Assembly: GCA_003994795.1 (NCBI GenBank)
Contig: AP018269.1
Span: forward strand, 5,519,254-5,583,253
From: Cylindrospermum sp. NIES-4074
GTDB lineage: Bacteria; Cyanobacteriota; Cyanobacteriia; Cyanobacteriales; Nostocaceae
Reading direction: 5' to 3'
Length of the DNA: 64,000 nt
A program made the position numbers and the translations under genes. The notes beneath the pieces were generated by a model. The model made no database searches and was not told where the DNA came from. It saw only the letters and a program-made list of their open reading frames with translations. Positions 35,668 through 43,751 of the stretch are shown in pieces. Position 1 is the stretch's first letter. Each line of letters starts with the position of its first letter.

Positions 35668-35955
35668 ATGAACTTTCCTTCTCAACTCCAACAGAAGATA
35701 GAAAAATGGGCAAGTAGTCAGGGAATCTCACCTGAACAGTTTGTTTTGCAAGCAGTTACCGAAAAAGTTGCCGCACTGAGTCAAAAAACGACTGAAGTGA
35801 CTAATAATGTATCGTCTCTTAATCAACCAAGAGTCTATCGAAAAGAAGGAATTTTGGTTATAGATGCAGAATTGCCAGAAAACTTTGATTTCAATACCTT
35901 CATAGATGAGTTGAGAGCAGAACGCATTCAGGATCTCATGCAAGTTTCTGAATAA
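35668..35955 (+). CDS. Hypothetical antitoxin-like protein
   Basis: A 95-residue protein beginning MNFPSQLQQKIEKWASSQGI, a short amphipathic helix pair with QFVLQAVTEKVAALSQ (about 26-41), like a ribbon-helix-helix-type antitoxin N-terminus. A C-terminal acidic part follows (GILVIDAELPENFDFNTFID). I choose ATG 35668 over GTG 35656. A diverged copy of this leader and start at 35997-36069 keeps the ATG in the same place but lacks the GTG. No toxin gene lies directly behind it. Function unproven. Confidence 0.6.
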   Translation: MNFPSQLQQKIEKWASSQGISPEQFVLQAVTEKVAALSQKTTEVTNNVSSLNQPRVYRKEGILVIDAELPENFDFNTFIDELRAERIQDLMQVSE

Positions 35956-35996
35956 TCGCGATATTTGTGGACTTTACGCTTTTCTCGCTGCAAAAA

Positions 35997-36069
35997 TCGC
36001 ACTTTACAATAAAAATATCAAGTAGATTTATTTTTACTCCTATGAATTTTCTTTTTCAACTCCTACAAA
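35997..36069 (+). repeat. Diverged duplicate of the leader and start of the preceding gene
   Basis: From TCGCACTTTACAAT through ATGAA-TTT this stretch matches 35623-35695 at about 80 percent, with the same 45-base distance from the block start to the ATG (36042). The copied reading frame stops after 14 codons (MNFLFQLLQNKSLL). The stop overlaps an ATG at 36083 that begins the split gene described next. Confidence 0.7.
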
Positions 36070-36082
36070 ATAAAAGTTTACT

Positions 36083-36495
36083 ATGAAGCGAAAGAAAAAT
36101 TTACGGCTCTTCAGTACCTGTTATGCTGAACTTTTAATTAAAGTCCAGAACTGGGCTTTAAAATCAAGGCTTACAGGCATTTGTAGCCTAAATTTCAGAA
36201 CCAAGCCTAAAACGTTAAGAATAACGACTGTTAATATTGTCCAGTAAGGGTTTTAGCCTTATTTGCAGACGTATTTAGCATAACAAGTAATGAAGAGCCA
36301 AATTTACTTGTGAACCAAGATGAAAAAACCACAAATGAAAAACTGAAAAAAGTAGCTTCTAAATATGATACTGAGGTACATACCAAAGTAAGAATGGGCG
36401 ATGTTGTAGAAATTGAAAATAGTAATGGGCGTTCAATTTTTGCAGCGCGATCGCCACTGCCACATTCTTTGGCTAAACTGCTAGAATTTCAATAA
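36083..36495 (+). pseudogene. Small gene split by a miniature transposable element
   Basis: Removing the element at 36105-36299 together with one 8-bp target duplication joins ATG AAG CGA AAG AAA AAT TTA C at 36083-36104 to TT GTG AAC ... from 36308 in frame. The restored protein has about 69 residues (MKRKKNLLVNQDEK... to ...AKLLEFQ). The remaining frame from GTG 36310 still encodes 61 residues with VRMGDVVEIENSNGRSIFAA, so a shortened product is possible. I do not recognise the family. It lies immediately before the vapBC pair. Confidence 0.6.
36105..36299. mobile_element. Miniature inverted-repeat element (MITE), 195 bp
   Basis: The terminal inverted repeats are 23 bp (36105-36127 and 36277-36299) and agree at 21 of 23 positions; they begin GGCTCTTCA. 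The flanks carry a perfect 8-bp direct repeat, AAATTTAC (36097-36104 and 36300-36307). GGCTCTT ends with 8-bp target duplications are the signature of ISL3-family elements. No transposase frame is inside, so it must have been mobilised in trans. Confidence 0.85.
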
Positions 36496-36511
36496 AATTA
36501 GCTATAGCACC

Positions 36512-36739
36512 ATGAACATCGCCAAACTCAGCACTGATGGCACTCACCAAGTCGTGATTCTGCCAGAAGACTTTCAACTTACTGGCACCGAAGTCTATAT
36601 CAAAAAAATTGGTAACGCAATTGTTCTTATAGCCAAAGACAACCCCTGGCAATCCCTTATTGACAGCCTAGATAACTTCTCTGATGACTTCATGACTACC
36701 AGAGAGCAGCCACTTTTAGACACCAGAGAAAACTTCTAA
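36512..36739 (+). CDS. vapB: VapB-type antitoxin
   Basis: A 75-residue protein. MNIAKLSTDGTHQVVILPED (residues 1-20) is an AbrB/SpoVT-type swapped-hairpin DNA-binding domain, and the C-terminal tail (LIDSLDNFSDDFMTTREQPL) is the acidic, flexible part that blocks the toxin. The toxin gene starts directly after its stop codon. Such pairs normally autoregulate their promoter. Confidence 0.85.
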   Translation: MNIAKLSTDGTHQVVILPEDFQLTGTEVYIKKIGNAIVLIAKDNPWQSLIDSLDNFSDDFMTTREQPLLDTRENF

Positions 36740-37141
36740 ATGCAATACCTGCTCGATACCAACATTTGCATTTACCTCATCAAGCAAAAGCCCCAAAAAG
36801 TAATAGAAAAGTTCCAAACCCTAACCATTTCCGATATCGGTATCTCCTCTATTACCGTTGCCGAACTTGAATATGGAGTCGCCAAAAGCCAACAGCAAGA
36901 AAAAAACCGCGCCGCCCTGCTGCAATTTCTGTTACCTCTACAAATTGTTGAATTCAATCAAGTATCGGCGACAATTTACGGCACCATCAGAAGTGATTTA
37001 GAAAGTAGAGGACTTGTCATTGGTGCAATGGATATGCTCATAGCCTCTCATGCGCTGAGTTTAGGAGTTACCCTCGTCACCAACAATGTCAGAGAGTTCT
37101 CTCGCATTCCTGCACTGTTATTAGAGAACTGGGCTGAGTAG
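36740..37141 (+). CDS. vapC: VapC-type PIN-domain toxin
   Basis: A 133-residue PIN-domain ribonuclease. It has the metal-binding acidic residues in YLLDTNICIYL (Asp near residue 6), ITVAELEYGVAKS (Glu near 43) and IGAMDMLIASHAL (Asp near 98), and ends with TLVTNNVREFSRIPALLLENW, a standard VapC finish. It would cleave RNA when free of the antitoxin encoded immediately upstream. Confidence 0.9.
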   Translation: MQYLLDTNICIYLIKQKPQKVIEKFQTLTISDIGISSITVAELEYGVAKSQQQEKNRAALLQFLLPLQIVEFNQVSATIYGTIRSDLESRGLVIGAMDMLIASHALSLGVTLVTNNVREFSRIPALLLENWAE

Positions 37142-37289
37142 CTTTGAATAGGCGATCGCATTTACCCCATTAATCTTTGCTAACCAAGAAGCGCGATCGC
37201 ACTCATCACATTCTTGGATAAAACAACCAGGAGTTCCTTGTCAAAATTTAGTTGACAAACACAGCCAAACCTCATTAACATCGAATTAA

Positions 37290-37601
37290 GTGCTAATTCA
37301 AGTTGTGACCATGATCAACCTTTCCAGAGATATACACTCCCTCACCGAATTTAAGCGTAATACCACTGAATTTTTACAGCGGATTAAGCAAACAAAACAG
37401 CCCTTAGTTTTAACTGTCAATGGCAAAGCAGAGTTGATTGTTCAAGATGCAGAATCTTATCAAGCACTTTTAGATGCTGCTGAATTAGTAGAAACCTTAA
37501 AAGGCATTAAACTTGGATTGGAACAAATGCAGCAAGGAGAAGGCAAAAAGGCAGAAGATTTTTTTAATGAACTGTTTAATAAATTAGACAGTTCCCAATG
37601 A
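37290..37601 (+). CDS. Phd/YefM-family antitoxin
   Basis: A 103-residue antitoxin. DIHSLTEFKRNTTEFLQRIK and QPLVLTVNGKAELIVQDAES (about 15-58) form the Phd/YefM DNA-binding fold, and a helical toxin-binding C-terminus follows. An in-frame ATG at codon 8 (ATGATCAACC, 37311) is an alternative start that fits the family better. The toxin gene overlaps its stop by four bases. Confidence 0.88.
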   Translation: MLIQVVTMINLSRDIHSLTEFKRNTTEFLQRIKQTKQPLVLTVNGKAELIVQDAESYQALLDAAELVETLKGIKLGLEQMQQGEGKKAEDFFNELFNKLDSSQ

Positions 37602-37924
37602 ATGAGAAATATCAAATTATCATCCAACCAGAAGCACAGAAAGCAATAGAAGAAGCTTATTTCTGGTTTAGTAATATTTCTCCTCACAAAGCTAGAACAT
37701 GGTTAGAGGGATTATATAAATCTATCTTATCCCTGGAGAAAATGCCTTCTCGTTGTTCTCTAGCATTTGAAAATGATTTTTTAGAGCAAGAAATCCGACA
37801 ACTTATATATGGAAAGGGACGAAACGCATATCGGATTCTTTTTACAATTAGGGATGAGAATGTTCAGATTCTTTTTGTGAGACACGCTGCTCAAAAACCG
37901 ATGATAGATGAATCTGAAGAATAA
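37598..37924 (+). CDS. RelE/ParE-family toxin
   Basis: A 108-residue toxin: YQIIIQPEAQKAIEEAYFWF at residues 4-23, a helical pair, then EIRQLIYGKGRNAYRILFTI and VQILFVRHAAQKPM, the usual beta-sheet end with conserved Arg and His. Overlap with the antitoxin (ATGA) indicates coupled translation. RelE members cut mRNA on the ribosome and ParE members hit gyrase; the sequence does not decide between them. Confidence 0.87.
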   Translation: MNEKYQIIIQPEAQKAIEEAYFWFSNISPHKARTWLEGLYKSILSLEKMPSRCSLAFENDFLEQEIRQLIYGKGRNAYRILFTIRDENVQILFVRHAAQKPMIDESEE

Positions 37925-38018
37925 TAATTAATTATATATGTAGTTTATTATAAAACATTGCGTAGTTTTCCGCAGCTTTGCATGATACATAGCGCTTTCT
38001 GTAGCGTGTAATTCACAA

Positions 38019-38048
38019 TGTAGAGACGTTACATGTAACGTCTCTACA
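38019..38048. repeat. Perfect 30-bp palindrome
   Basis: TGTAGAGACGTTACA and TGTAACGTCTCTACA are exact reverse complements with no spacer. GTAGAGACGTT...AACGTCTCTAC palindromes of this sort are interspersed in many Nostoc-like genomes. It stands between the convergent toxin gene and glgB and may be a small mobile or foldback element. There is no neighbouring transposase. Confidence 0.85.
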
Positions 38049-38148
38049 ATCTGAGTGGCGGTGTACTTAATCCAAATGAGAACCGCTATAAAAAATATTT
38101 ATGCAACAAATCCATTCATCTAAAAATCGACGTAATACCCAAGTTTAA

Positions 38149-38169
38149 AGGGTGAGCATTGCTCACCCT
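38149..38169 (-). terminator. glgB terminator
   Basis: AGGGTGAGC, ATT, GCTCACCCT form a perfect 9-bp stem with a three-base loop. On the minus strand it begins seven bases after the glgB stop and continues TTTAAACTT, a weak T-tract. It fits a rho-independent terminator. Confidence 0.7.
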
Positions 38170-38176
38170 AAAACTG

Positions 38177-40468
38177 TTATTCAATCACCGCTGTTGTCTT
38201 GTCTTTATCCAACTTGAGAATCAACACACCCAAAGGAGGTAAACACAAATCCAGCGAATAAGGACGATTGTGCAAAGACCAATCATCAGTCCACTTACCG
38301 CCTAAATTGCCCATATTGCTGCCGCCATACTTACGAGCATCACTATTGAACAACTCAGTATAAAATCCCTTCTCTGGTACACCAATGCGATAGTGAGAAT
38401 GAGGTTGAGGAGTAAAGTTGCAAACCACAACCACAAAATCATCAGAATCCTTAGCACGACGGACAAAGGAAACCACACTATGACGGTTGTCGCTACAATC
38501 AATCCACTCAAACCCTTCTTGAACAAAATCTAGGGTGTATAAAGTTGGTTCCGAACGGTAGAGAGCGTTTAAATCTTGGAAAAAGTCCTTTAACTGTTGG
38601 TGTGGTTCATACTGGAAGAGATGCCACTCCAAATCAGCCCAGACATTCCACTCACTCCACTGGCCAAACTCCATGCTCATAAACATGGTTTTCTTGCCTG
38701 GGTGAGCGAACATATACGTAAACAAACAACGCACATTAGCGAGCTTCTGCCATCTATCCCCCGGCATCTTGCCGATGATATTGCTCTTACCATGCACCAC
38801 TTCATCGTGGGACAGGGCTAGCATGAAGTTCTCGCTGTGGTTATACCACATACTAAAGGTAACGTTGTTTTGGTGGAACTGGCGGAACCAAGGGTCCATG
38901 CTGAAGTAGTCCAGCATATCGTGCATCCAGCCCATATTCCACTTTAAGTTAAAGCCCAGTCCCCCTGTGTAGGTAGGCCAAGATACCATCGGCCAAGCAG
39001 TAGACTCTTCAGCAATGGAGAGAACACCGGGGAAATAACTGAAAAGCAGGTGATTTACTTGACGCAAGAAATCCGCTGCTTCTAGGTTTTCTCTACCACC
39101 GTACTGGTTAGGTAGCCATTCTCCTGGTTTGCGGCAATAGTCAAGGTAAAGCATGGAAGCGACCGCATCAACCCGAATTCCGTCAATGTGGTATTTGTCA
39201 AACCAAAAGAGGGCATTTGCTACCAGGAAGTTTCTGACTTCGTGACGACTGTAGTTGAATACTAAAGTACCCCATTCTTTGTGTTCACCTTTGCGGGGGT
39301 CAGCGTGTTCGTACAGGTGGCTACCATCAAAGAAAGCTAAACCATGCCCATCTTTGGGGAAGTGACCGGGAACCCAATCGACAATCACGCCGATACCGTT
39401 TTGGTGACATTTGTCAACAAAATACATGAAATCTTCGGCGCTACCAAAACGAGAAGTGGGAGCAAAGTACCCTGTTACTTGATAACCCCAAGAACCATCA
39501 AAGGGATGTTCTGCTATTGGTAGCAGTTCCAGATGGGTATATCCCAATTCTTTAACATAGGGAATGAGTCTGTCTGCCAATTCCCGGTAAGTAAGAAAAC
39601 GTGCCCCTGGATTTAGTTCGGAAACAGGAACTACAGCTTCAGTTTCCCCGTTAGGTAATTTGGCTGGTTCAGCACTAGAAGCGTGTAACCAAGAGCCTAA
39701 ATGTACTTCATAGACAGAGACGGGCTGGGTGAGAGGGTCAGTATGACGACGGGTTTCCATCCAGTCTTCATCACGCCAAGTGTAATTATTTAAGTCAGTG
39801 ACAATGGATGCTGTTTTGGGGCGGGGTTCCTGCTGGAAACCGAAGGGGTCAGATTTTTCGTAAATATGTCCTTCTAAATTTTTGATTTCATATTTATAAT
39901 GCTCTCCTACACCGAGTTCAGGGATAAATAATTCCCAAACCCCGGTTGGGCCTTTACGCATCTGGTGTTTGCGTCCATCCCACAGGTTAAAATCTCCCAG
40001 TAAGGAAACGTTACGGGCATTGGGTGCCCAAACAGCAAAGTAAACGCCTTTGACGCCGTTTACTTCTGTGGGGTGCGCTCCTAGTTTCTCGTAAATGCGG
40101 TGATGATTGCCTTCAGAGAACAAATGCAGGTCAAAGTCGGTTAAGTGAGGAGAACGGAAGGCATAAGGGTCATAAGTGACACGCTCATGTTCTCCTTCTT
40201 TAATCTTTAGCTGGTAGTTTGTGAGTTCTGCGGTTTCGATGGTGCATTCAAAAAAATGGGGGTCATGCACTGCTGTCATCGGGTATTCTTTGCGTTCTTC
40301 AGGAACTACTACCCAGACTGCACTCGCATTTGGTAGGTAGGCTCGCACAGCCCAGACAGTTTTACCATTTTGCTCTATGGGATGAGAACCCAGGATTTCA
40401 AACGGATCGTGATGTTGATTCCAAACGATGCGGTTAACCTGTTCAGGGGCGATTGTGGTCGTGGACAT
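38177..40468 (-). CDS. glgB: 1,4-alpha-glucan branching enzyme
   Basis: A 763-residue GH13 enzyme that makes alpha-1,6 branches in glycogen. N-terminal carbohydrate-binding modules (CBM48, about 1-240) are followed by the (beta/alpha)8 barrel. Conserved parts are GYQVTGYFAPTSRFG, the catalytic nucleophile in DGIRVDAVASML (Asp near 430), the acid in SIAEESTAWP (Glu near 485) and the transition-state Asp in LALSHDEVVHGKS (near 554). Length and motifs are those of cyanobacterial GlgB. It is monocistronic with its own terminator. Confidence 0.97.
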   Translation of the reverse strand: MSTTTIAPEQVNRIVWNQHHDPFEILGSHPIEQNGKTVWAVRAYLPNASAVWVVVPEERKEYPMTAVHDPHFFECTIETAELTNYQLKIKEGEHERVTYDPYAFRSPHLTDFDLHLFSEGNHHRIYEKLGAHPTEVNGVKGVYFAVWAPNARNVSLLGDFNLWDGRKHQMRKGPTGVWELFIPELGVGEHYKYEIKNLEGHIYEKSDPFGFQQEPRPKTASIVTDLNNYTWRDEDWMETRRHTDPLTQPVSVYEVHLGSWLHASSAEPAKLPNGETEAVVPVSELNPGARFLTYRELADRLIPYVKELGYTHLELLPIAEHPFDGSWGYQVTGYFAPTSRFGSAEDFMYFVDKCHQNGIGVIVDWVPGHFPKDGHGLAFFDGSHLYEHADPRKGEHKEWGTLVFNYSRHEVRNFLVANALFWFDKYHIDGIRVDAVASMLYLDYCRKPGEWLPNQYGGRENLEAADFLRQVNHLLFSYFPGVLSIAEESTAWPMVSWPTYTGGLGFNLKWNMGWMHDMLDYFSMDPWFRQFHQNNVTFSMWYNHSENFMLALSHDEVVHGKSNIIGKMPGDRWQKLANVRCLFTYMFAHPGKKTMFMSMEFGQWSEWNVWADLEWHLFQYEPHQQLKDFFQDLNALYRSEPTLYTLDFVQEGFEWIDCSDNRHSVVSFVRRAKDSDDFVVVVCNFTPQPHSHYRIGVPEKGFYTELFNSDARKYGGSNMGNLGGKWTDDWSLHNRPYSLDLCLPPLGVLILKLDKDKTTAVIE

Positions 40469-40674
40469 GAAGCTACCTACGTAAAATAAGTTGATTGACT
40501 AAATCTGCTTTTTTAAAATCTATATATATTCTTTACATTTATTTGCAACTTTGTCGCCACCGTTATCCTACATCAGAATGTGTCCCGATTCCCTTTGGAA
40601 TGAGACATGAAGAGGTTTGGGGAATTTAGAAAGGCAAGAGTTATAATAAAAACTAATCAAAAATGGATAATTAA

Positions 40675-40992
40675 TCAAAAATTTAAAAATGGGAAAAACT
40701 GTAGCAAGGTTTTACGTATCCGTAGCAAGAAAACCTGCTGTCTGATTTGGGAATTTAATTTTGGCGGTGGACTGGTTCGCAGTTGCGCTTGCAGTTCAGC
40801 ATATTCAGCGGCATTTAGGCGTTTACCGTCAATTGGCGATCGCGCTTCTAAAATAATCTCTGTCCGCAATATTTCTTCTGGCGTATCCTCTAGCGGCGGT
40901 AATGCCATGATCCCCGCGTCCCACAAGCTACCCAACCACACCAAAACACTAGTACTGACACTCAAAACAGCCAACAATATAACTTTTCTCAT
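40675..40992 (-). CDS. Hypothetical small secreted or membrane-anchored protein
   Basis: I start at ATG 40992, which gives 105 residues beginning MRKVILLAVLSVSTSVLVWLG, a good signal sequence or anchor. An earlier in-frame ATG lies in heptamer repeat DNA. The mature part has EEILRTEIILEARSPIDGKR and LNAAEYAELQAQLRTSPPP, then a basic hydrophobic end (KTLLQFFPFLNF). I recognise only a conserved cyanobacterial look, not a function. A 150-codon frame on the opposite strand is a shadow. Confidence 0.65.
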   Translation of the reverse strand: MRKVILLAVLSVSTSVLVWLGSLWDAGIMALPPLEDTPEEILRTEIILEARSPIDGKRLNAAEYAELQAQLRTSPPPKLNSQIRQQVFLLRIRKTLLQFFPFLNF

Positions 40993-41017
40993 TTCCACTC
41001 TCCCCCTCTCAGCAACG

Positions 41018-41052
41018 CCAGCACTCAGCACTCAGCACTCAGCACTCAGCAC
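41018..41052. repeat. Heptamer tandem repeat (STRR)
   Basis: CAGCACT is repeated about five times in a row between two leftward genes. Such short tandemly repeated repetitive sequences are characteristic of heterocystous cyanobacteria. Confidence 0.9.
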
Positions 41053-41723
41053 TAATTGAGTCCCGGTGGTAGTGGTTCGCTACACAGTTGATGGACTTTG
41101 ACAATGCGTTCAAACAGCCAAGGATATCCCTGTCGGTAATGAGGAATCAGCGCTAAAGGACTAAGTAAAGCGGCTGCGGCAATATCTGCCACACTCAAGC
41201 TGCTACCCACCAAATAATCGCTCTTTTGCCAGCGGATAGATAATACTTCTAGGGCAGTGGCCAGTCTACTGGTAGCTAGTTCAACAGTGGCATTGTTGAT
41301 TCCATACTGTTTTCTTACCACCCCAATTACAATCTGGCTAGATAGTGAGGGGTCAATTTGTTTACCTTCTCCTGCGCGAAACTGGTAATACACGAATCGC
41401 GTTGCTGTGCCGATGCTTTCGTCTAACCAATCTTCTAGCATCCAGGCTTCAGTTTGCTGTTCATGATTGGGTAAAAATAGCGGTGGTTCTGGTTGATAGG
41501 TTTCGAGAAATTGGAAAATCTTGGTGGAATCAGCGATCGCTTGCGGTTGTCCCTCAATTTGGGGCAACAAAACTGGTAACGTTGTCAAACCAGTTAGTGG
41601 CTTTACTTTCAGGATATGCAAGCCAGGAGTAAGATTTTCGCTTTTGTAATTAATTCGCTTATAACCCAGTGCTAAACGGGCTTTGCGACAATAGTGAGAT
41701 GTACTAAATTGCAGTAGCAACAT
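41052..41723 (-). CDS. Glutathione S-transferase family protein
   Basis: A 223-residue protein. The thioredoxin-like N-terminal domain starts LLLQFSTSHYCRKARLALGY (Ser/Cys at the active-site position, about 6-11) with TLPVLLPQ and AIADSTKIFQFLE (about 62-74, the glutathione gamma-Glu binding turn). The all-helical C-terminal domain contains YLVGSSLSVADIAAAALLSP (about 168-187), the N-capping box of GSTs. Substrate unknown. Probably cytosolic. Confidence 0.85.
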   Translation of the reverse strand: MLLLQFSTSHYCRKARLALGYKRINYKSENLTPGLHILKVKPLTGLTTLPVLLPQIEGQPQAIADSTKIFQFLETYQPEPPLFLPNHEQQTEAWMLEDWLDESIGTATRFVYYQFRAGEGKQIDPSLSSQIVIGVVRKQYGINNATVELATSRLATALEVLSIRWQKSDYLVGSSLSVADIAAAALLSPLALIPHYRQGYPWLFERIVKVHQLCSEPLPPGLN

Positions 41724-42174
41724 AAAGCTACTCTAGCAGCTTACCTAAAAAATCGTAGCGATAAAATCCAGAAATTTGAGTAAAGCTCACTTCAGTTGCG
41801 CTTTACTCAACAAAAATCTGGCAAGTCTAGCATCATTACCATGTCTGATTCTAGGTGTGAGACAGACCACAGACAATGATCAACAAGAATTGCCAGTGAA
41901 CATCATGATCTTTTTGGTACTTGCAAAACTGGAATAGCAGCATACCTACAAGGAGCTAGTTCTTATAGACTCAACCTAACCGGTCTGAGAACGCAGCTTT
42001 TCTTCCTCTTGGGTTGATTCCAGATAAACACTTAGTTACTGCCGTAACTAAAATAGATAATTTAGCACGCTCAAGACGAGAGTGCTGGTATTACCGACAG
42101 AATGTAATTAAGTCGAGCTATGTAGTGAGGAGCGGTGTCACTAAGCCTACTGTAAACGTTATTTAGACTACAGT
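41724..42174. other. Intergenic 451 bp with one clear hairpin
   Basis: This region lies between the promoter side of the GST gene and the end of the small lipoprotein gene. It has an 8-bp perfect inverted repeat TTAGTTAC/GTAACTAA around TGCC (42032-42051). No reading frame or RNA gene is recognisable. Confidence 0.5.
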
Positions 42175-42414
42175 CTAAGGCTTCTTAGCGGGAGTAGCAG
42201 CTGGACTAGCAGCCGGGCTAGCGGGTGTTGTAGCAGCCGGAGTAGCAGCCGGAGTAGCAGGCGTCGTAGCGGCAGGGGTAGCTCCAGTATCAGTGGGTTC
42301 ACCTGTAGCGGCTGGAGTGCTGGTAGTACCACCAGGTTCGCCACCGCCTTCGCAGGCACCAAGAACAGTAGCCAAACTTAACATTAGAGCCAAACCAAAG
42401 ATTTTTGTTTTCAT
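42175..42414 (-). CDS. Small Ala/Pro/Thr-rich lipoprotein
   Basis: A 79-residue protein with a lipoprotein signal peptide (MKTKIFGLALMLSLATV) and lipobox LGAC, so Cys21 would be lipidated. After EGGGEPGG the mature chain is low-complexity, mainly repeats of TPAA and ATPA, ending in AKKP. It resembles a flexible envelope spacer. The repeat-rich gene gives long frames in other registers, which are artefacts. Function unknown. Confidence 0.75.
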   Translation of the reverse strand: MKTKIFGLALMLSLATVLGACEGGGEPGGTTSTPAATGEPTDTGATPAATTPATPAATPAATTPASPAASPAATPAKKP

Positions 42415-43018
42415 AACTCCTCTTTCACCAATTGTGGCAATAAAAACTTTCGCCTGTTGAATACGATACCTTATTTGTTGATTTTTGTTAAATGCTTTCA
42501 GATCACATATTCAAGGGCAATCATTTTGGAGGACTTTTTTAGGTTAGTTCACACGGGATCTGCTGATTAGTTTCTCTTAACTCAGCAGTAAGTTAACCTA
42601 ATCTGTGAACAGATATAACTAGACAGGCTAGCTATCGGCCTTGATCATAGCAAAAATAGTTCTATTTGTTGTAGCAGACTATTGCCCCTTGCCGCCCGAT
42701 GTTGCCATACTTTAGAGGCGATCGCTAACAGGTCAACAAGAAGGGTGTAGGGTGTGGGGGGTAGGGTGTAGGGAACTCTATCAATAAATTAATTGGCTCT
42801 GTATGCTTTTTCTGAGCCTGTGGTCGTCGCTGCGCTTGGAGCGGCTAAATTCTGCCCCTATCCACACCCCACAACGCCAGTCGCCTCAAGTCGGGAGACC
42901 CGCCCACGGCGCTGGCTCCCCTACACCCTAAGGTATGCTGATTGCTCAACAAGCAATTTTAACCTTAGCAAAAACAGACAATTTATCTAAAATACAGTAT
43001 TTACAATCCGAAAAAATT
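42415..43018. other. Intergenic 604 bp: foldback and interspersed repeats
   Basis: This divergent region between the lipoprotein and the division genes contains a nested foldback at 42539-42601 (TTAGGTTA/TAACCTAA outside, CTGCTGA/TCAGCAG inside), GGGTGTAGGG repeats around 42745-42775, and an interspersed repeat at about 42862-42925 (CAAGTCGGGAGACCCGCCCA, GGCGCTGGCTCC) that recurs near 56880-56960. No gene is supported before the FtsL-like start. Confidence 0.6.
42539..42601. repeat. Nested foldback structure
   Basis: An outer 8-bp arm pair (42539-42546 with 42594-42601) and an inner 7-bp arm pair (42560-42566 with 42582-42588) can form one interrupted stem. It lies 125 bases upstream of the lipoprotein start on the minus strand and could be a leader structure or a small repeat. 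Confidence 0.45.
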
Positions 43019-43684
43019 ATGGTTGTTGCTCGCAAATCGGCTATTTCTGCAAGAGGTTCTTGGTTCCGGCGAGATTCTACCCTCCCTTTAGAAAAGCGCC
43101 GTAGAGCGCGTGGGTCAGGGCAGCAGAGCGCGTCTACGGACGCTTCTAAACCTGCACCAGTAACCTCTCAAAGACAACGGCGTTCCTCGAAAAATTTAGC
43201 GGTTGCTCCCACAAATGGGGCAGTAATACCCACATCAGTCAAAGAATCGGGAAAACAGCAAGTTTCAAATCTGAGCGCTCAGTCGAGTGTCCGTCTTCCC
43301 TTAATCTCTACTTCTGGGTCAGCACCTGGGTGGCTACTACGTTTGTACGCCCTCAATCGTTATTCGTCAGTTGGGGCGTTTTTATTTGTGGTTGGGGCGC
43401 TGGTGGTTTATGGTTGGACAGTATATTCCCAAGAAGTTTGGAGTCAGGCATACCGCAAACTGCAAAACCTGCAACGTCATGAGCGCCAGTTGACCACAAC
43501 TAATGCGACACTGACTAACAAATTGGCTGAGGAAGCAGAACAACCAGCAGCTGGATTGGTGACACCAACTCCTGAGGGGATGATTTTTTTACCACCAACA
43601 TCTCGTAGTCTTAAACCAACATCCTCGATTACAGCACCCAATTCAAAAACGCAGCAGGAACCTCCCACGCCGCTGGGATATTAA
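43019..43684 (+). CDS. FtsL-like division protein
   Basis: I choose ATG 43019 (221 residues, MVVARKSAISARGSWFRRDS) because the upstream extension to 42935 has no support. A basic, disordered cytoplasmic region (about 1-105) is followed by one transmembrane helix SVGAFLFVVGALVVYGWTVY (about 117-136) and a short coiled coil (AYRKLQNLQRHERQLTTTNA). This is the bitopic topology of FtsL. It lies 67 bases before ftsI, as FtsL does in many bacteria. The assignment rests on topology and position, not on strong similarity. Confidence 0.7.
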   Translation: MVVARKSAISARGSWFRRDSTLPLEKRRRARGSGQQSASTDASKPAPVTSQRQRRSSKNLAVAPTNGAVIPTSVKESGKQQVSNLSAQSSVRLPLISTSGSAPGWLLRLYALNRYSSVGAFLFVVGALVVYGWTVYSQEVWSQAYRKLQNLQRHERQLTTTNATLTNKLAEEAEQPAAGLVTPTPEGMIFLPPTSRSLKPTSSITAPNSKTQQEPPTPLGY

Positions 43685-43706
43685 AGTCAAGAGTGGTCAG
43701 TGGTAA

Positions 43707-43741
43707 AAACAACTGACAACTGACAACTGACAACTGACAAG
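43707..43741. repeat. Heptamer tandem repeat (STRR)
   Basis: AACTGAC is repeated about four times between the FtsL-like gene and ftsI, leaving room for a ribosome-binding site (AAGGAAAG) before the ftsI ATG. Confidence 0.85.
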
Positions 43742-43751
43742 GAAAGCGGCT

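Noticed and set aside
40607-41059. 150-codon rightward frame
   Set aside because: Shadow of the leftward secreted-protein gene, ending in heptamer repeats.
42168-42362. 64-codon Leu/Pro-rich frame
   Set aside because: Alternate register of the repetitive lipoprotein gene.
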